Assembly: GCF_002313155.2 (NCBI RefSeq)
Contig: NZ_NWFK02000001.1
Coordinates: forward strand, 1,054,001-1,118,000
Direction of reading: 5' to 3'
Origin: Psychrobacter sp. FDAARGOS_221
GTDB lineage: Bacteria > Pseudomonadota > Gammaproteobacteria > Pseudomonadales > Moraxellaceae
DNA length: 64,000 nt
Both the position numbers and the translations under genes were made by a program. A model generated the notes under the pieces. The model was given only the letters and a program-made list of their open reading frames with translations. It made no database searches and was not told the origin of the DNA. This document shows, piece after piece, positions 45,223 to 55,495 of this stretch. Each line of letters opens with the position of its first letter. The stretch's first letter is position 1.

Positions 45223-47934
45223 ATGTTTATCCCTGAACCTACAGATACGCTTATCACTCCCCTACCCGATATTAGCAATGTCATCACCGACAGTACCTGC
45301 AATGCTCGTAATTTGGGAATTCCAAACTGGCTAAAACAATTAGAACAAGATATTTCGCAAGCACTGGCTAAGGGCGTCAATATTCGTCAACTGGTCAGCG
45401 CCCGAGCGAGTGCGATTGATGAGCTGCTAATCGCTTTATTTGAATATCATGAGCTCGATCAGACCCGACTGGCGCTATTTGCAGTTGGCGGCTATGGACG
45501 TGGTGAACTGTCGCCCTACTCTGACGTTGATATCTTATTGTTATCTCCAGAGCCTCTGACCGAGTCAGAATCACTCAAAGTCGATGCTTTTGTAGCAAGA
45601 CTATGGGATATTGGCATTGAGCCTGGTTTGGCGGTACGTAGTATCGAAGACTGCTTACAGGTCGCCGCCGACATCACGGTCGCGACCAACTTACTTGAAG
45701 CGCGTCTACTTGTCGGTAATGATGACTTAAGCGGCGTGCCTAATAATGTGGTACAAGAAGTCTGGTCACAAAAAGACTTTTATGATGCCAAGATGGCAGA
45801 GGCGCGTGCCCGCTATATCAATCATAACAGCACAGAATACAATCTTGAGCCGGATATCAAAAAATCTCCTGGCGGCTTACGTGACATCCATACCATTGGT
45901 TGGATTACCAAACGCTATTTTCGTATTAGCAAGCTTTATGACTTAGTACCGCAAGACTTTTTAACCGAAAAAGAATTCGATGAGCTGATGTTTGCCGAAG
46001 GCTTTTTATGGCAAATTCGTCATCACCTGCATCATTTAACAGGCCGTAATGAGAACTCACTGCTGTTTGATTATCAGCGTGATATCGCAAGACTGATGGG
46101 TTATGAGCAAACCGAAGACGATGAGCCCAACACCGCTGTCGAAAACTTTATGCGCGATTACTATCGATGCGCAATGCAGATTTCAACCTTATCAGAGATG
46201 CTGACCTCGCACTATTATGAGACCTTGATTGAGGCACGCCTGCCTGAGGCGCAGCGCCCTAAAAAGTCTGTGCTCAACGCCCGCTTTAATCAAATTGGTG
46301 ATCATATCGCCATTGCCCATCATCATGTGTTTGCTCAGCATCCTGATGCGATACTCGAGATGTTCTTACTGATGGGCGAGCATGGGATTAAATATATTCG
46401 CACTCGAACCTTAAGAGCGTTAAAAATTGCTGCCCGCGGTATGGATCAAGCTTATCGTGACAATCCGGTGCATCAAGCCTTATTTTTAGACAATTTAAAA
46501 CAGCAAAATTACCTCTTCCATCGTCTGCGTATTATGAAGCGCTATGGCGTATTGGCCGGTTATATGCCGCAGTTTGTCAATCTTATTGGACTGATGCAGT
46601 ACGACTTATTCCATCGTTATACGGTCGATGAGCATATCTTGCTACTGGTGCGCATGCTGCATCGTTTTAGTGACCCTAAATACAAAGATGACTTTGCACT
46701 GGTAAGCTCCATTTACCAACGTATTGAGCGCAAAGAGATACTGGTACTGGCAGCCATTTTCCATGATATTGCCAAAGGCCGCGGCGGTGACCACAGTGAG
46801 CTTGGCGAATCCGATGCCATTGAGTTTTGCTTAACCCATGGCATGAGTGAGAGTGATGCCAAACTGATCGGTTGGCTGACCCGTTATCACTTATTGATGT
46901 CAATGACTGCCCAAAAGCAAGATATCTCAGACCCAGAAGTAGTGACTAAATTTGCCAATCTGGTCGGTAACGTGACCCATCTTAACCATCTGTATGTGCT
47001 AACGGTTGCTGATATGAACGCTACTAATCCACAGCTATGGAACAGTTGGCGCGCCTCATTAATGAAGCAGCTGTATACCCAAACTCGACGTATTTTACGT
47101 GCAGATTTGGATGCTCCGACCAACCGTCAGGATATGATTACTACCACTCGTCAGCAAGCGCTCGCTTTATTAGATAAAGCAGACAATAAGCACATGAATC
47201 GTGAAGAAGTACTGGCGCTATGGGATGAGCTGGGCGATGAGTACTTTTTGCGTGAATTACCCGAAGCGATTATGTGGCATACCGAAGCCATCTTAAATCA
47301 CCCACCGCTGGGTAAAGCTTCTGATAACAGCAGTGAGCCCTTGATTGTATTGCGTGAGCATCAAGAATTGGCATTGGATGCGGTACAAATTTTCATTTAC
47401 ACTCAAAATCAAGCCAATTTATTTGCTGTCACCATGGCGGTATTTGATCAGATGAACTTAGATGTTCTCGATGCCAGAATTATCACGGCCACTCGTGACT
47501 TTGCGCTCGACTCTTACGTTTTGCTAGACCGTCATGGCACCTTGCTCAGTGACCCCGAATCACGTGAAGAGTTAAGTCGCCGCTTAGTGGATGCTTTTAG
47601 AAGCCCAGAAACTCCGAGACTGGTGCAAAAAAGACTGCCTCGACGCTTAAAGAATTTCCAAGTGCCGACGCGTATTGATTTTCAATACAATGAAGCCAGT
47701 CGTCAGCACATTATGAGTCTGACTACCCTTGATCAGCCCGGCTTGTTGGCGCGCATCGGCCAAGTATTTTTAAAGCAAAGCATCGAGGTGCATGCGGCGC
47801 GTATTACCACCTTAGGTGAACGCGCAGAAGATATGTTCTACATTAGTGATATTGGTGATGCACCGCTTAGTGAGGCCAAGCTTGAACGCTTAAAGCAGGC
47901 GCTAGAGGATGTACTAAGTCCTGCATCGAACTAA
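45223..47934 (+). CDS. glnD: [Protein-PII] uridylyltransferase / uridylyl-removing enzyme
   Basis: GlnD senses glutamine and adds or removes UMP on PII proteins, controlling nitrogen assimilation. It is 903 aa, near the E. coli 890. Order of domains: nucleotidyltransferase (about 75-215; GGYGRGELSPYSDVDILLL with the two Asp), GlnD-specific linker (KKSPGGLRDIHTIGWI), HD hydrolase (about 480-600; FHDIAKGRGGDHSELG) and two ACT domains at the end (about 710-785 and 825-903). All catalytic motifs are present. It is followed after 77 bases by dapC, as in many relatives. Confidence 0.96.
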   Translation: MFIPEPTDTLITPLPDISNVITDSTCNARNLGIPNWLKQLEQDISQALAKGVNIRQLVSARASAIDELLIALFEYHELDQTRLALFAVGGYGRGELSPYSDVDILLLSPEPLTESESLKVDAFVARLWDIGIEPGLAVRSIEDCLQVAADITVATNLLEARLLVGNDDLSGVPNNVVQEVWSQKDFYDAKMAEARARYINHNSTEYNLEPDIKKSPGGLRDIHTIGWITKRYFRISKLYDLVPQDFLTEKEFDELMFAEGFLWQIRHHLHHLTGRNENSLLFDYQRDIARLMGYEQTEDDEPNTAVENFMRDYYRCAMQISTLSEMLTSHYYETLIEARLPEAQRPKKSVLNARFNQIGDHIAIAHHHVFAQHPDAILEMFLLMGEHGIKYIRTRTLRALKIAARGMDQAYRDNPVHQALFLDNLKQQNYLFHRLRIMKRYGVLAGYMPQFVNLIGLMQYDLFHRYTVDEHILLLVRMLHRFSDPKYKDDFALVSSIYQRIERKEILVLAAIFHDIAKGRGGDHSELGESDAIEFCLTHGMSESDAKLIGWLTRYHLLMSMTAQKQDISDPEVVTKFANLVGNVTHLNHLYVLTVADMNATNPQLWNSWRASLMKQLYTQTRRILRADLDAPTNRQDMITTTRQQALALLDKADNKHMNREEVLALWDELGDEYFLRELPEAIMWHTEAILNHPPLGKASDNSSEPLIVLREHQELALDAVQIFIYTQNQANLFAVTMAVFDQMNLDVLDARIITATRDFALDSYVLLDRHGTLLSDPESREELSRRLVDAFRSPETPRLVQKRLPRRLKNFQVPTRIDFQYNEASRQHIMSLTTLDQPGLLARIGQVFLKQSIEVHAARITTLGERAEDMFYISDIGDAPLSEAKLERLKQALEDVLSPASN

Positions 47935-48011
47935 GCACTATATTCTAACTAAACAAATAGCATCTTTAATATCAACACTGGCAACTTTAACTACAGGCAC
48001 ACAAGCAGACT

Positions 48012-49265
48012 ATGAATCCAAAATTAAGCTTACTTCACCCATACCCTTTTGCCAAAATGGCCACGTTACTGGCAGATTCAGAGGCAGCCAGTGACTATGA
48101 CACCATTAAGCTGGGCATTGGTGAACCCAAACACCAGCCGCCACAGTTTGTATTGGAAGTGCTCGCTAATCAGTTAAATAAAGTACAAAACTATCCGTCG
48201 ACCAATGGCATGCCTGAGCTGCGTGAGTCCATAGCCAGTTGGTTAAAGCAGCGCTTTCATCTCAATAGTATTAGTACTGACTCTCAGATTATTCCAGTGA
48301 TGGGCACACGTGAGGCACTATTTAGCTTTGTACAAGCGGCTATTGATCCGACCCTCTCTAATGCTAACACCACAGAATTAGGTTTAGAGAAAAATGGCGA
48401 TGAGTCACCGCTGATTGTGATGCCCAATCCGTTTTACCAGATTTATGAAGGTGCTGCGCTGTTGGCCGGTGCCACGCCATACTTTGTGCCGTGCACTGCC
48501 AGTAATGACTTTAAAGGCGATTATCAGTCACTGCCAAACGACGTTTGGGAGCGTGCTCAGATTGTGTTTGTGTGTAGCCCAAATAATCCCACTGGCGCCG
48601 TGTTTGACTTGCAAGATTGGCAAGCTTTGATTGAGTTATCAGATAGACATGACTTTATTATTGCCAGTGATGAGTGCTACAGCGAGCTATATTTTGATAA
48701 TCCGCCGATGGGCCTGCTACAAGCTTGCGCTGAGCTTGGCCGTGACGATTATAAAAACTGCGTGGTGTTTCACTCGTTGTCGAAGCGCTCTAATCTACCT
48801 GGTTTACGCTCAGGCTTTATCGCCGGTGACTCAGCTTTATTAAAGCCGTATTTGCAGTATCGTACCTATCAAGGCTGCGCGCTACCGCTGCATCATCAGC
48901 TGGCATCGATTGCGGCTTGGCAGGATGAAGCGCATGTCGAGCATAACCGCCAGCTGTATGCACAAAAGTTTGACTTATGGATGCAGCAACTAGGTAATCA
49001 GTTAAAGCTGCGCAGACCCGATGCAGGGTTTTATTTGTGGGTACAAGTGCCTGATCAATTTACCGATGCTCAAGGTGACTTAGATGATGAGGCTTTTGTT
49101 AAAGTCTTATATGAACATCTTAATATCCATGCGCTGGCAGGTCGTTACTTGTCTCGTGAAGTTGATGGATTCAATCCAGGTAAAGGCTTTGTACGCTTAG
49201 CATTAGTAGCCAGTGTTGAAGAAAGTGAGCAAGCCATTGCTCGCATCAAGACTTTATTTGAATAG
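48012..49265 (+). CDS. dapC: Succinyldiaminopimelate transaminase
   Basis: A 417-aa class I/II PLP aminotransferase of the DapC type, acting in the succinylase branch of lysine and diaminopimelate synthesis. Supporting motifs are IKLGIGEPKHQPP, YPSTNGMPELRESIA, FVCSPNNPTGAVF (PLP ring contact), SDECYSELYF and FHSLSKRSNLPGLRSGF with the PLP-binding Lys. The position immediately after glnD is where many proteobacteria carry dapC. It has a short insert near 115-135 (NANTTELGLEKNGDE). No strong Shine-Dalgarno sequence was seen; it may be translated from a glnD readthrough message. Confidence 0.92.
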   Translation: MNPKLSLLHPYPFAKMATLLADSEAASDYDTIKLGIGEPKHQPPQFVLEVLANQLNKVQNYPSTNGMPELRESIASWLKQRFHLNSISTDSQIIPVMGTREALFSFVQAAIDPTLSNANTTELGLEKNGDESPLIVMPNPFYQIYEGAALLAGATPYFVPCTASNDFKGDYQSLPNDVWERAQIVFVCSPNNPTGAVFDLQDWQALIELSDRHDFIIASDECYSELYFDNPPMGLLQACAELGRDDYKNCVVFHSLSKRSNLPGLRSGFIAGDSALLKPYLQYRTYQGCALPLHHQLASIAAWQDEAHVEHNRQLYAQKFDLWMQQLGNQLKLRRPDAGFYLWVQVPDQFTDAQGDLDDEAFVKVLYEHLNIHALAGRYLSREVDGFNPGKGFVRLALVASVEESEQAIARIKTLFE

Positions 49266-49554
49266 TTTTATTCACGTTATTTTATATAAGTTGTTTTATT
49301 TAAATAATTTTTTAGCGGCAAAAAGCGATAAGCGCAAATCATATCTGGCTTTTATCTACTATGGTTTGATAGGCTATAGCTATCATCCAGCTTAGCACTT
49401 TTATGCAAGCCGTTATTTTTAAAAGTTAGTTTATAACAGTTCGTTTATAAAAGTTATAAAAGCCTTCACTGATGACATGGATTGAGGTTATTGTCGCTAA
49501 TAACCCATATCATACATTATAAAAACAATATGCTATAAAGCCAGGGAGCGGTTA

Positions 49555-51789
49555 ATGAGTAGGCTAGACTTTACCCAGCCGCCGTTTGACGTATTAAGCG
49601 GTAACGAGCGTGCACTGTTAAAAAAGCACGCCAAAATCTTGTATTTAGCCAAACAGCAGCTATTGGCAGACACTCAATATCCATACTTTTACGTGGTATT
49701 AAAGGGACGTATCCAACAGCGCCTCAATGGAGATGCCATTGGTGAGTTCGTTGCCAGTACCTATAGTAATGATTGGTTCGATGCACGCAAACAACCTGAC
49801 GGCCGTATTGATTCCTATGTTCAACCAAACGTAGATGACAACACAGCAGCTGACCATTATCAATACCAAGCGATTGAAGACAGCTTGTTACTTCAAGTCG
49901 ATGCTCAAACCATTGATAAGCTGTCACGTCAAAACCAGCATATTCGAAACTTATTAAGTGGCGAGTTGGCGCAGCGCATGCAGGCCTATCATGAGCGTAC
50001 CAAATCCGGAGGGCTTGCTTATGCCAGACGCCAGTCGCAGTCATCCCAGCCTTACCCATCAAATGGTTCACAGTATTTTGATAAAACAGCGCGTACAGCG
50101 GTCAGTCAATCGGTGTTGACTGAAACAAATACAGCTACTAGCAATCCTGTCAGCGAGCACTTAGGCGTATCACAGCCTGAATCATTACAGCCAACCACAT
50201 CAGATTTAGCGACTAACCTAAGCACACCCTCCGAACATACAGATATAGATAGCAGCTTAAACAGCAGTAATTTAAATCATAATCAATCGGGCGCTGAGCA
50301 CACCCATCATAGCCATAACAATACAGCCTTCTACTCTGTACAAGCTGAGTCCCAACAGCTGATGTTACAGCCGGTGACCGCCATTAGCATGCTTGAGGTG
50401 CATACCATACATGAGACCGCCAGCTTATATGAAGCGGCAAGCACCATGACTAAGGCCGGTCTTAAGCACGTGTTAGTCAAGCGCATGAATAGCATTGATC
50501 GTCACCCCACTCGCTCCTCTCAAAGCAGTCTCGGCATCTTAACCGATGCCGATATCTGCCGTGCTGTCAGTGAACGACTTGATCTTAATACCACTTTATG
50601 TCGCGATTACGCCAAGTTTAAGCTGCACACCATCAATTATGATCAAGATGTCAGTGAAGCCTTACTCGCCATGATACGCCACCGCGTACATCGCTTGCCG
50701 GTACTTGATGCCAACCAGGACGTTATCGGTGTGCTTGGTCAAAGTGATTTGCTGGCATTTCTAAGTCACCACTCACAGTTAATTACGGTTCAAATTGAGC
50801 AAGCTGACAGTATTGAAAGCTTAAAACAACCGGTTGAACAAATTGGTCGCTATATTCGCTCGCAACATCATAACGGCATTAAAATCGGGGTGATTAGTCG
50901 CATCGTACAGGCATTGAATGCACATGTGTTTGCCAAGCTTTGGCGTTTGATTGTACCGGAAATGGTATTTAATAATACCTGTATTATTGTGATGGGCTCT
51001 GAGGGGCGCGGTGAGCAAATCATGCGTACCGATCAAGACAATGCCCTGATTATCCGCAATGGCTTTAGAGACCCTAACCTTGAGCATTACGCCGAGCAGT
51101 TTAATCAAACCTTAGCGCAGATGGGTTATCCGCTGTGTGACGGCAAGATTATGATGAACAATCCACAGTGGCGATTGCCGTTAAACCGCTTTAAATCGCA
51201 AGTCACCAGCTGGTTTCATCAAAGTCAGCCTGAGCATGCTATTTGGCTGTCATCATTGCTTGATGCTTCCTACGTTTGCGGTGATGAGCGCTTATTAGAC
51301 AGCTTACGCAAGCATCTGCAAGTCGCACATCGAAGTGCAGACCCGATGTTTATTCGCAGCTTTGCGCAAGCGGCGTTGCAATTTGGAGATGTCAATCAAT
51401 GGTGGAAGAAGTTTATGCCCCTTATCGGCAAGCCACTTGAACAAGATATTGACCTAAAGAAAGTGGGTATATTTCCCTTAGTACATGGCATCCGCAGTCT
51501 GGCGTTAGAAAATGATATATTTGACGTAACCAGTAGCAAGGCCCGCCTGCAAGCTTTGGCTCGTGCAGAAGTCATCACTCCTAAGCGAGCTGAGACCTTA
51601 AATGAGGTGCTAGAATTCTTTATGGCCAGACGACTTGATATTGCGTTAGCCACTGAGGACAAAACCGCTCACGAAGTCGACCCAACGACTTTGTCGGCAC
51701 TAGAAAGAGATCTGTTAAAAGAATGTCTGAATGTGGTGAAAGGCTTTAAAAATGATTTGCGTCATCGTTATCAGCTTGAGGTTGCTTAA
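49555..51789 (+). CDS. CBS/DUF294 putative signalling nucleotidyltransferase
   Basis: A 744-aa soluble protein with the layout cyclic-nucleotide-binding-like domain (about 1-140), a long Ser/Thr/Asn/His-rich linker (about 145-275), a CBS pair (about 280-410; SSLGILTDADICRAV and HRLPVLDANQDVIGVLGQSDLLAF), a DUF294 nucleotidyltransferase-like domain (about 440-590; the signature MGSEGRGEQIMRTDQDNALI near 480) and a DUF294 C-terminal helical domain. The family is thought to transfer nucleotides in signalling, but its substrate is unknown. AGGGAG lies upstream of the ATG. The gene just downstream encodes a DEDDh exonuclease, a pairing that suggests a joint function. Confidence 0.88.
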   Translation: MSRLDFTQPPFDVLSGNERALLKKHAKILYLAKQQLLADTQYPYFYVVLKGRIQQRLNGDAIGEFVASTYSNDWFDARKQPDGRIDSYVQPNVDDNTAADHYQYQAIEDSLLLQVDAQTIDKLSRQNQHIRNLLSGELAQRMQAYHERTKSGGLAYARRQSQSSQPYPSNGSQYFDKTARTAVSQSVLTETNTATSNPVSEHLGVSQPESLQPTTSDLATNLSTPSEHTDIDSSLNSSNLNHNQSGAEHTHHSHNNTAFYSVQAESQQLMLQPVTAISMLEVHTIHETASLYEAASTMTKAGLKHVLVKRMNSIDRHPTRSSQSSLGILTDADICRAVSERLDLNTTLCRDYAKFKLHTINYDQDVSEALLAMIRHRVHRLPVLDANQDVIGVLGQSDLLAFLSHHSQLITVQIEQADSIESLKQPVEQIGRYIRSQHHNGIKIGVISRIVQALNAHVFAKLWRLIVPEMVFNNTCIIVMGSEGRGEQIMRTDQDNALIIRNGFRDPNLEHYAEQFNQTLAQMGYPLCDGKIMMNNPQWRLPLNRFKSQVTSWFHQSQPEHAIWLSSLLDASYVCGDERLLDSLRKHLQVAHRSADPMFIRSFAQAALQFGDVNQWWKKFMPLIGKPLEQDIDLKKVGIFPLVHGIRSLALENDIFDVTSSKARLQALARAEVITPKRAETLNEVLEFFMARRLDIALATEDKTAHEVDPTTLSALERDLLKECLNVVKGFKNDLRHRYQLEVA

Positions 51790-51862
51790 TGCCAGTTATG
51801 ACAGTTATTAAGGACATTTATAATTTAGCTGATCAATGTCCAAGCTTTATGGTTGATCAACC

Positions 51863-52483
51863 ATGATGACGATTAGCGATACGGTTCATCGGCTAAAAGC
51901 TTCTTGGCATCAGCGCCACTTGAGTCGTCCTGAGTATGCGTTTATGTTCGAACCAGCCGCCAAAGATGAGTGGGTAGTGATAGACTGTGAAATGACAGGG
52001 TTAAATGCCAAAAAGAACCACTTACTATCAGTGGCTGCTATCCATATCGATGGCTCAGTGATTGATACCGCACAAGGGCTACACTTAATCTGTCGTCCGC
52101 CGATGATGCCTACCGAAGACACCATCATTATTCATGGTTTACGTCCGCTCGATGTGGAGTACGGTCTAAGCTATGAGCAGATGCTACAAATACTGCTGCC
52201 TTTCATTGGCAATCGGCGCATTGTCGGCTTTTGCCCTCAGCTAGATATGAGCTTTTTAAACCCATTGGCCAAGACTTATATGGGAACACCCCTGCCCAAT
52301 CCTGTCATCGACATTCGTCACCTGTATAATCGCTATAGCGGTGATCGCACACAAGGTGTCGCCCATCAAGCACAACAGCTAACTGCCATTTGTGAGTCGC
52401 TAGATATCCCAGAGCTTGGTGCGCATGATGCTTATAATGATGCGCTGATGACAGCCATGGCTTTTTTACATCTAAAACCTTAA
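51863..52483 (+). CDS. DEDDh 3'-5' exonuclease, DnaQ-like
   Basis: A 206-aa exonuclease of the DnaQ/epsilon superfamily. The four acidic residues and the histidine are in place: Asp and Glu in VIDCEMTGL, Asp in CPQLDMSFL, and His and Asp in GAHDAYNDALMTA. Between them lie typical strands (HLLSVAAIHIDG) and the Exo II region. It lacks the beta-clamp motif and PHP parts of replicative enzymes, so a repair, RNA or nucleotide-clearance role is equally possible. A second ATG follows the first directly. It lies 73 bases after the CBS/DUF294 gene and is likely cotranscribed. Confidence 0.88.
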   Translation: MMTISDTVHRLKASWHQRHLSRPEYAFMFEPAAKDEWVVIDCEMTGLNAKKNHLLSVAAIHIDGSVIDTAQGLHLICRPPMMPTEDTIIIHGLRPLDVEYGLSYEQMLQILLPFIGNRRIVGFCPQLDMSFLNPLAKTYMGTPLPNPVIDIRHLYNRYSGDRTQGVAHQAQQLTAICESLDIPELGAHDAYNDALMTAMAFLHLKP

Positions 52484-52591
52484 AATAAAGCCCTTAATAC
52501 CAGAGAAGTCATTGATAAAAGACAGGTTAGCTGTTTTCTCTTAATGTCTGACTCTGCTGATTCTGATCTTTGCTAACCCTTGCTAACTTTT

Positions 52592-54628
52592 ATGAGAGTA
52601 ACTGCCTTGCTTAAGACTCCTTTTAATCATATTTTGGCAGCAATTCGCCTGTACAAAGCAGCTTCTATGACAGTCGCTGCGATAGTGACGCTTGCCCTAA
52701 CCCCATTCTCATCTTATGCTCAGCTGCCTGAGCCTATAGAAAATGCGCTACAGGCGGCCAATATTTCGCCAGATAATATCAGTATTGTGATTGCGCCAGT
52801 CACAAATCAAGCGCATGACCAAGCACGCAATCAAAGCGAGAACCAAAGCAGTGAGTCGAATCAAACTCAATTAGAGGCAGGCAACTCAAGTCGACTATCG
52901 GCGTTGACTAACGATGAGCAAGATCAGCAAGATCAGCAAGATCAGCAAGCCCAGCCTAATAAAACCAAATCTCAGTCTCAAGCAAGCAAGGGTGCTGACG
53001 GTGTTAATATTACCTCTAATAGTTCAATACCAGGGTTACCTACTCAACAATTCAATGCTCCACAGCTGCAACACGCTGTGCGTCACCTTGCTAATGTCCC
53101 ACGTACGCCAGCCAGCACCTTAAAATTGGTGCCCACTTTTATCGCTTTAGATTTGCTCGGACCTGATTTTACTTGGTTTACCAAGGTGTATCATACTGGC
53201 TATGTTCATGCCAATACCCTATACGGTGATTTAATTATCGAAGGCGGCGCAGACCCTAAGCTAACTCATGAACATTTAGGTCGATTATTACAGCTAGTCA
53301 AAGACCACGGCATACGCCATATTAAAGGCAACATTATTGTGGATAGCGCCATCTTCCAAGACGTCGCGAAAGACCCGGCTGCTTTTGACAATGACCCATT
53401 ACGACCTTATAACGCCAGCCCAGATGGCCTATTGATAAACTTCAACAGTATCCAAGTCAATGCATACCCAATACAACATCTGCAGCAAGCAAATAAGGCC
53501 AAACTATCTTACAAACCTAAGTTAGCTGACTATCACTTGCCCAATACACTGCCGATGAGCGCTTCTGCAGAATGTCGTACCACACTGTCGGCATTAGCTC
53601 CAAGCTGGCAGGCCGATGAGCTGGTATTTAACCATCCACTACCAACCTCATGTGATGCGTTTGAGTTTTATATTGCCTACCCGAATACCAAAGACTTTGC
53701 CAAACGTGCAATTAAACATAAATGGCTTAATCTAGGTAACTCGTTATCTGGTAATATCAAGTTTTTGGGTCTTGGGAATACTTTGGCTGGGTCTGTAATA
53801 AATACAGAAGCACCACAAAAGACCAGATTCGGCAGTTACCTAAGCACTCCACTTGAAGCAGCTAGATATCAGAGCAAACAGCAGGACACTAAAAACAAAA
53901 ACACCAATAAAAAACAGTCGCAAAAAGAGAGTCAAAAACTGGTTCCAATGCGATCTTCTATCATACCTTCACCGCCGCTGCCTTTTGCCAGCTATCCTTC
54001 TGCGCCTTTGTCACAGCAAATTCATGACATCAACCATTACTCAAATAATGTAATGACAGAGCAGTTAACATTGACATTGCCGCTATTTGTGGATAATAAA
54101 ACCTTAACCAGCAGCAGCTATATAGACTCACCATTTATCAAAACCAAGCACGACAGCCATGCCACTTACCCCAAAGCATTGGCTGTGATTAATCAGTGGT
54201 GGCAGCAAAAGCTGCAAACCCCAGCGCCGGTGATGAGTAATGGCTCAGGCTTATGCCAGGACTGTACTGCAACCTCAGATAATTTGGCTGAGCTATTAAC
54301 TTTCGCCTATAGTCATCCTGACTTTGATACCTTTGCCAACTCATTACGTAGCAAACCATTAACAGGACTTGCTAATATCATTAGCGCTAACAGTGTCAGT
54401 AATAACGAGGCGAGCGACTCTTCAACTAATACTCAAAATATAGGTCGTGCATGGTACAAGACCGGTACGCTAAGTACAGTTTCATCAGTTGCGGGTTATG
54501 TGCAGAGTCAATCAGGACAGGATTATGTGGTGGTTGGTATTATTAATAGCGATAACGACCAGCCTCTAAATACCTATAATGCACGGGCAGTGCTTGATAC
54601 CGTGTTAAACTGGACCGCACAGCAGTAA
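52592..54628 (+). CDS. dacB: D-alanyl-D-alanine carboxypeptidase/endopeptidase (PBP4)
   Basis: A periplasmic class C penicillin-binding protein (peptidase S13). The start at 52592 gives 678 aa; a TTG four codons upstream is possible. The N-terminus has a hydrophobic signal-like helix (about 25-40) ending SYAQ. The three active-site motifs are Ser 175 in STLK (to Lys 178), SNN at 484-486 and KTG at 623-625. Two low-complexity stretches enlarge it beyond the usual 480: an N-terminal Gln/Asn/Asp-rich segment (about 60-135) with a 9-bp tandem repeat, and a Lys/Gln-rich stretch (about 425-450). No convincing Shine-Dalgarno sequence. Confidence 0.92.
   Translation: MRVTALLKTPFNHILAAIRLYKAASMTVAAIVTLALTPFSSYAQLPEPIENALQAANISPDNISIVIAPVTNQAHDQARNQSENQSSESNQTQLEAGNSSRLSALTNDEQDQQDQQDQQAQPNKTKSQSQASKGADGVNITSNSSIPGLPTQQFNAPQLQHAVRHLANVPRTPASTLKLVPTFIALDLLGPDFTWFTKVYHTGYVHANTLYGDLIIEGGADPKLTHEHLGRLLQLVKDHGIRHIKGNIIVDSAIFQDVAKDPAAFDNDPLRPYNASPDGLLINFNSIQVNAYPIQHLQQANKAKLSYKPKLADYHLPNTLPMSASAECRTTLSALAPSWQADELVFNHPLPTSCDAFEFYIAYPNTKDFAKRAIKHKWLNLGNSLSGNIKFLGLGNTLAGSVINTEAPQKTRFGSYLSTPLEAARYQSKQQDTKNKNTNKKQSQKESQKLVPMRSSIIPSPPLPFASYPSAPLSQQIHDINHYSNNVMTEQLTLTLPLFVDNKTLTSSSYIDSPFIKTKHDSHATYPKALAVINQWWQQKLQTPAPVMSNGSGLCQDCTATSDNLAELLTFAYSHPDFDTFANSLRSKPLTGLANIISANSVSNNEASDSSTNTQNIGRAWYKTGTLSTVSSVAGYVQSQSGQDYVVVGIINSDNDQPLNTYNARAVLDTVLNWTAQQ
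52914..52950 (+). repeat. 9-bp tandem repeat within dacB
   Basis: GATCAGCAA three times head to tail, preceded by the one-off variant GATGAGCAA. It encodes Asp-Gln-Gln repeats in the disordered N-terminal part and may vary by slippage. Confidence 0.8.
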
Positions 54629-54726
54629 ACTTTAAAGCCAAGCCCACAATATTTAGAGCGTACTCAATGATATTTGTCTGGCTCAAATTGAACGGTTTAA
54701 ATCACCCAGTTACAGGATAAGACACT

Positions 54727-55269
54727 ATGGAAAATATCTTTTTTAATAGTTGGGAGACGCTGTTTCGCATCATCATTGCCTCGGTTGCGGTCTATGTCTG
54801 TATTGTCTTATTTCACAAAGTATCGGGGAAACGCTCGAGCTCACAGCTAAACAACTTCGATTGGGTGGTTACTGTGATGATCGGTTCCATTGGTGCCAGC
54901 ACCATTGTGCTCAGCAACGTACCTATTATTGAAGGCATGGCATCCATTGTCACCCTGCTGCTGCTACAGTTTTTGGTCACTCAATACTCAACAGTATCAC
55001 CCGAGTTTGCCAGCTTTATTTTGTCTGAGCCACGCGTGGTGTTTTACCAAGGTCAATTTTTACCAGAAGCGATGCGCAAAGAGCGTCTCACTCGTCAAGA
55101 AATTGAATGTGCTATGCGTAGTGAGGGTATTCATGATTTTGATGAGGTGGCGGCTGTCATCTTTGAAAGCGATGCTAAGCTGACAGTTGTTGCTAAACGA
55201 GATGAGCAGCAACGTTATGATGAGGAGGGTAATATTCGTCCATCAGACACCTTAAACCCACTGACTTAA
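54727..55269 (+). CDS. DUF421 family membrane protein (YetF-like)
   Basis: A 180-aa protein with three hydrophobic helices in the first 95 residues (FRIIIASVAVYVCIVLF; WVVTVMIGSIGASTIVL; MASIVTLLLLQFLVT) and a soluble C-terminal domain. The motifs SGKRSSSQLNNFDWVVTVMIGS, SEPRVVFYQGQFLPEAMRKERLT and EEIEC-AMRSEGIHDFDEVAAVIFE fit the DUF421/YetF family, whose members are tied to cell-surface traits and, in Bacillus, spore proteins. The role is not established. It is a single gene followed by a terminator. Confidence 0.85.
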   Translation: MENIFFNSWETLFRIIIASVAVYVCIVLFHKVSGKRSSSQLNNFDWVVTVMIGSIGASTIVLSNVPIIEGMASIVTLLLLQFLVTQYSTVSPEFASFILSEPRVVFYQGQFLPEAMRKERLTRQEIECAMRSEGIHDFDEVAAVIFESDAKLTVVAKRDEQQRYDEEGNIRPSDTLNPLT

Positions 55270-55405
55270 TACCTAATAATTAATACTTAAAGCTTAATAA
55301 TTTAATACCTAGTCATAGTCAACTAACTTAATGCTTAATTGAATAGGCGCTTCATTAAAGCAGGGATTGGAAGCATAACTTTTTATTAAGTAGCAGCTTG
55401 GCAGA

Positions 55406-55443
55406 CAAAAAAAGGTTAGGAAGCAATGCTTCCTAACCTTTTA
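55406..55443. terminator. Bidirectional intrinsic terminator
   Basis: AAAAGGTTAGGAAGC pairs perfectly with GCTTCCTAACCTTTT at a very small tip. It lies between the DUF421 gene and the convergent DUF2147 gene. Confidence 0.92.
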
Positions 55444-55495
55444 TAACTTTGATAATAAATACGTTGTGATATATGTCTTGCCATAAAACGGTTAA

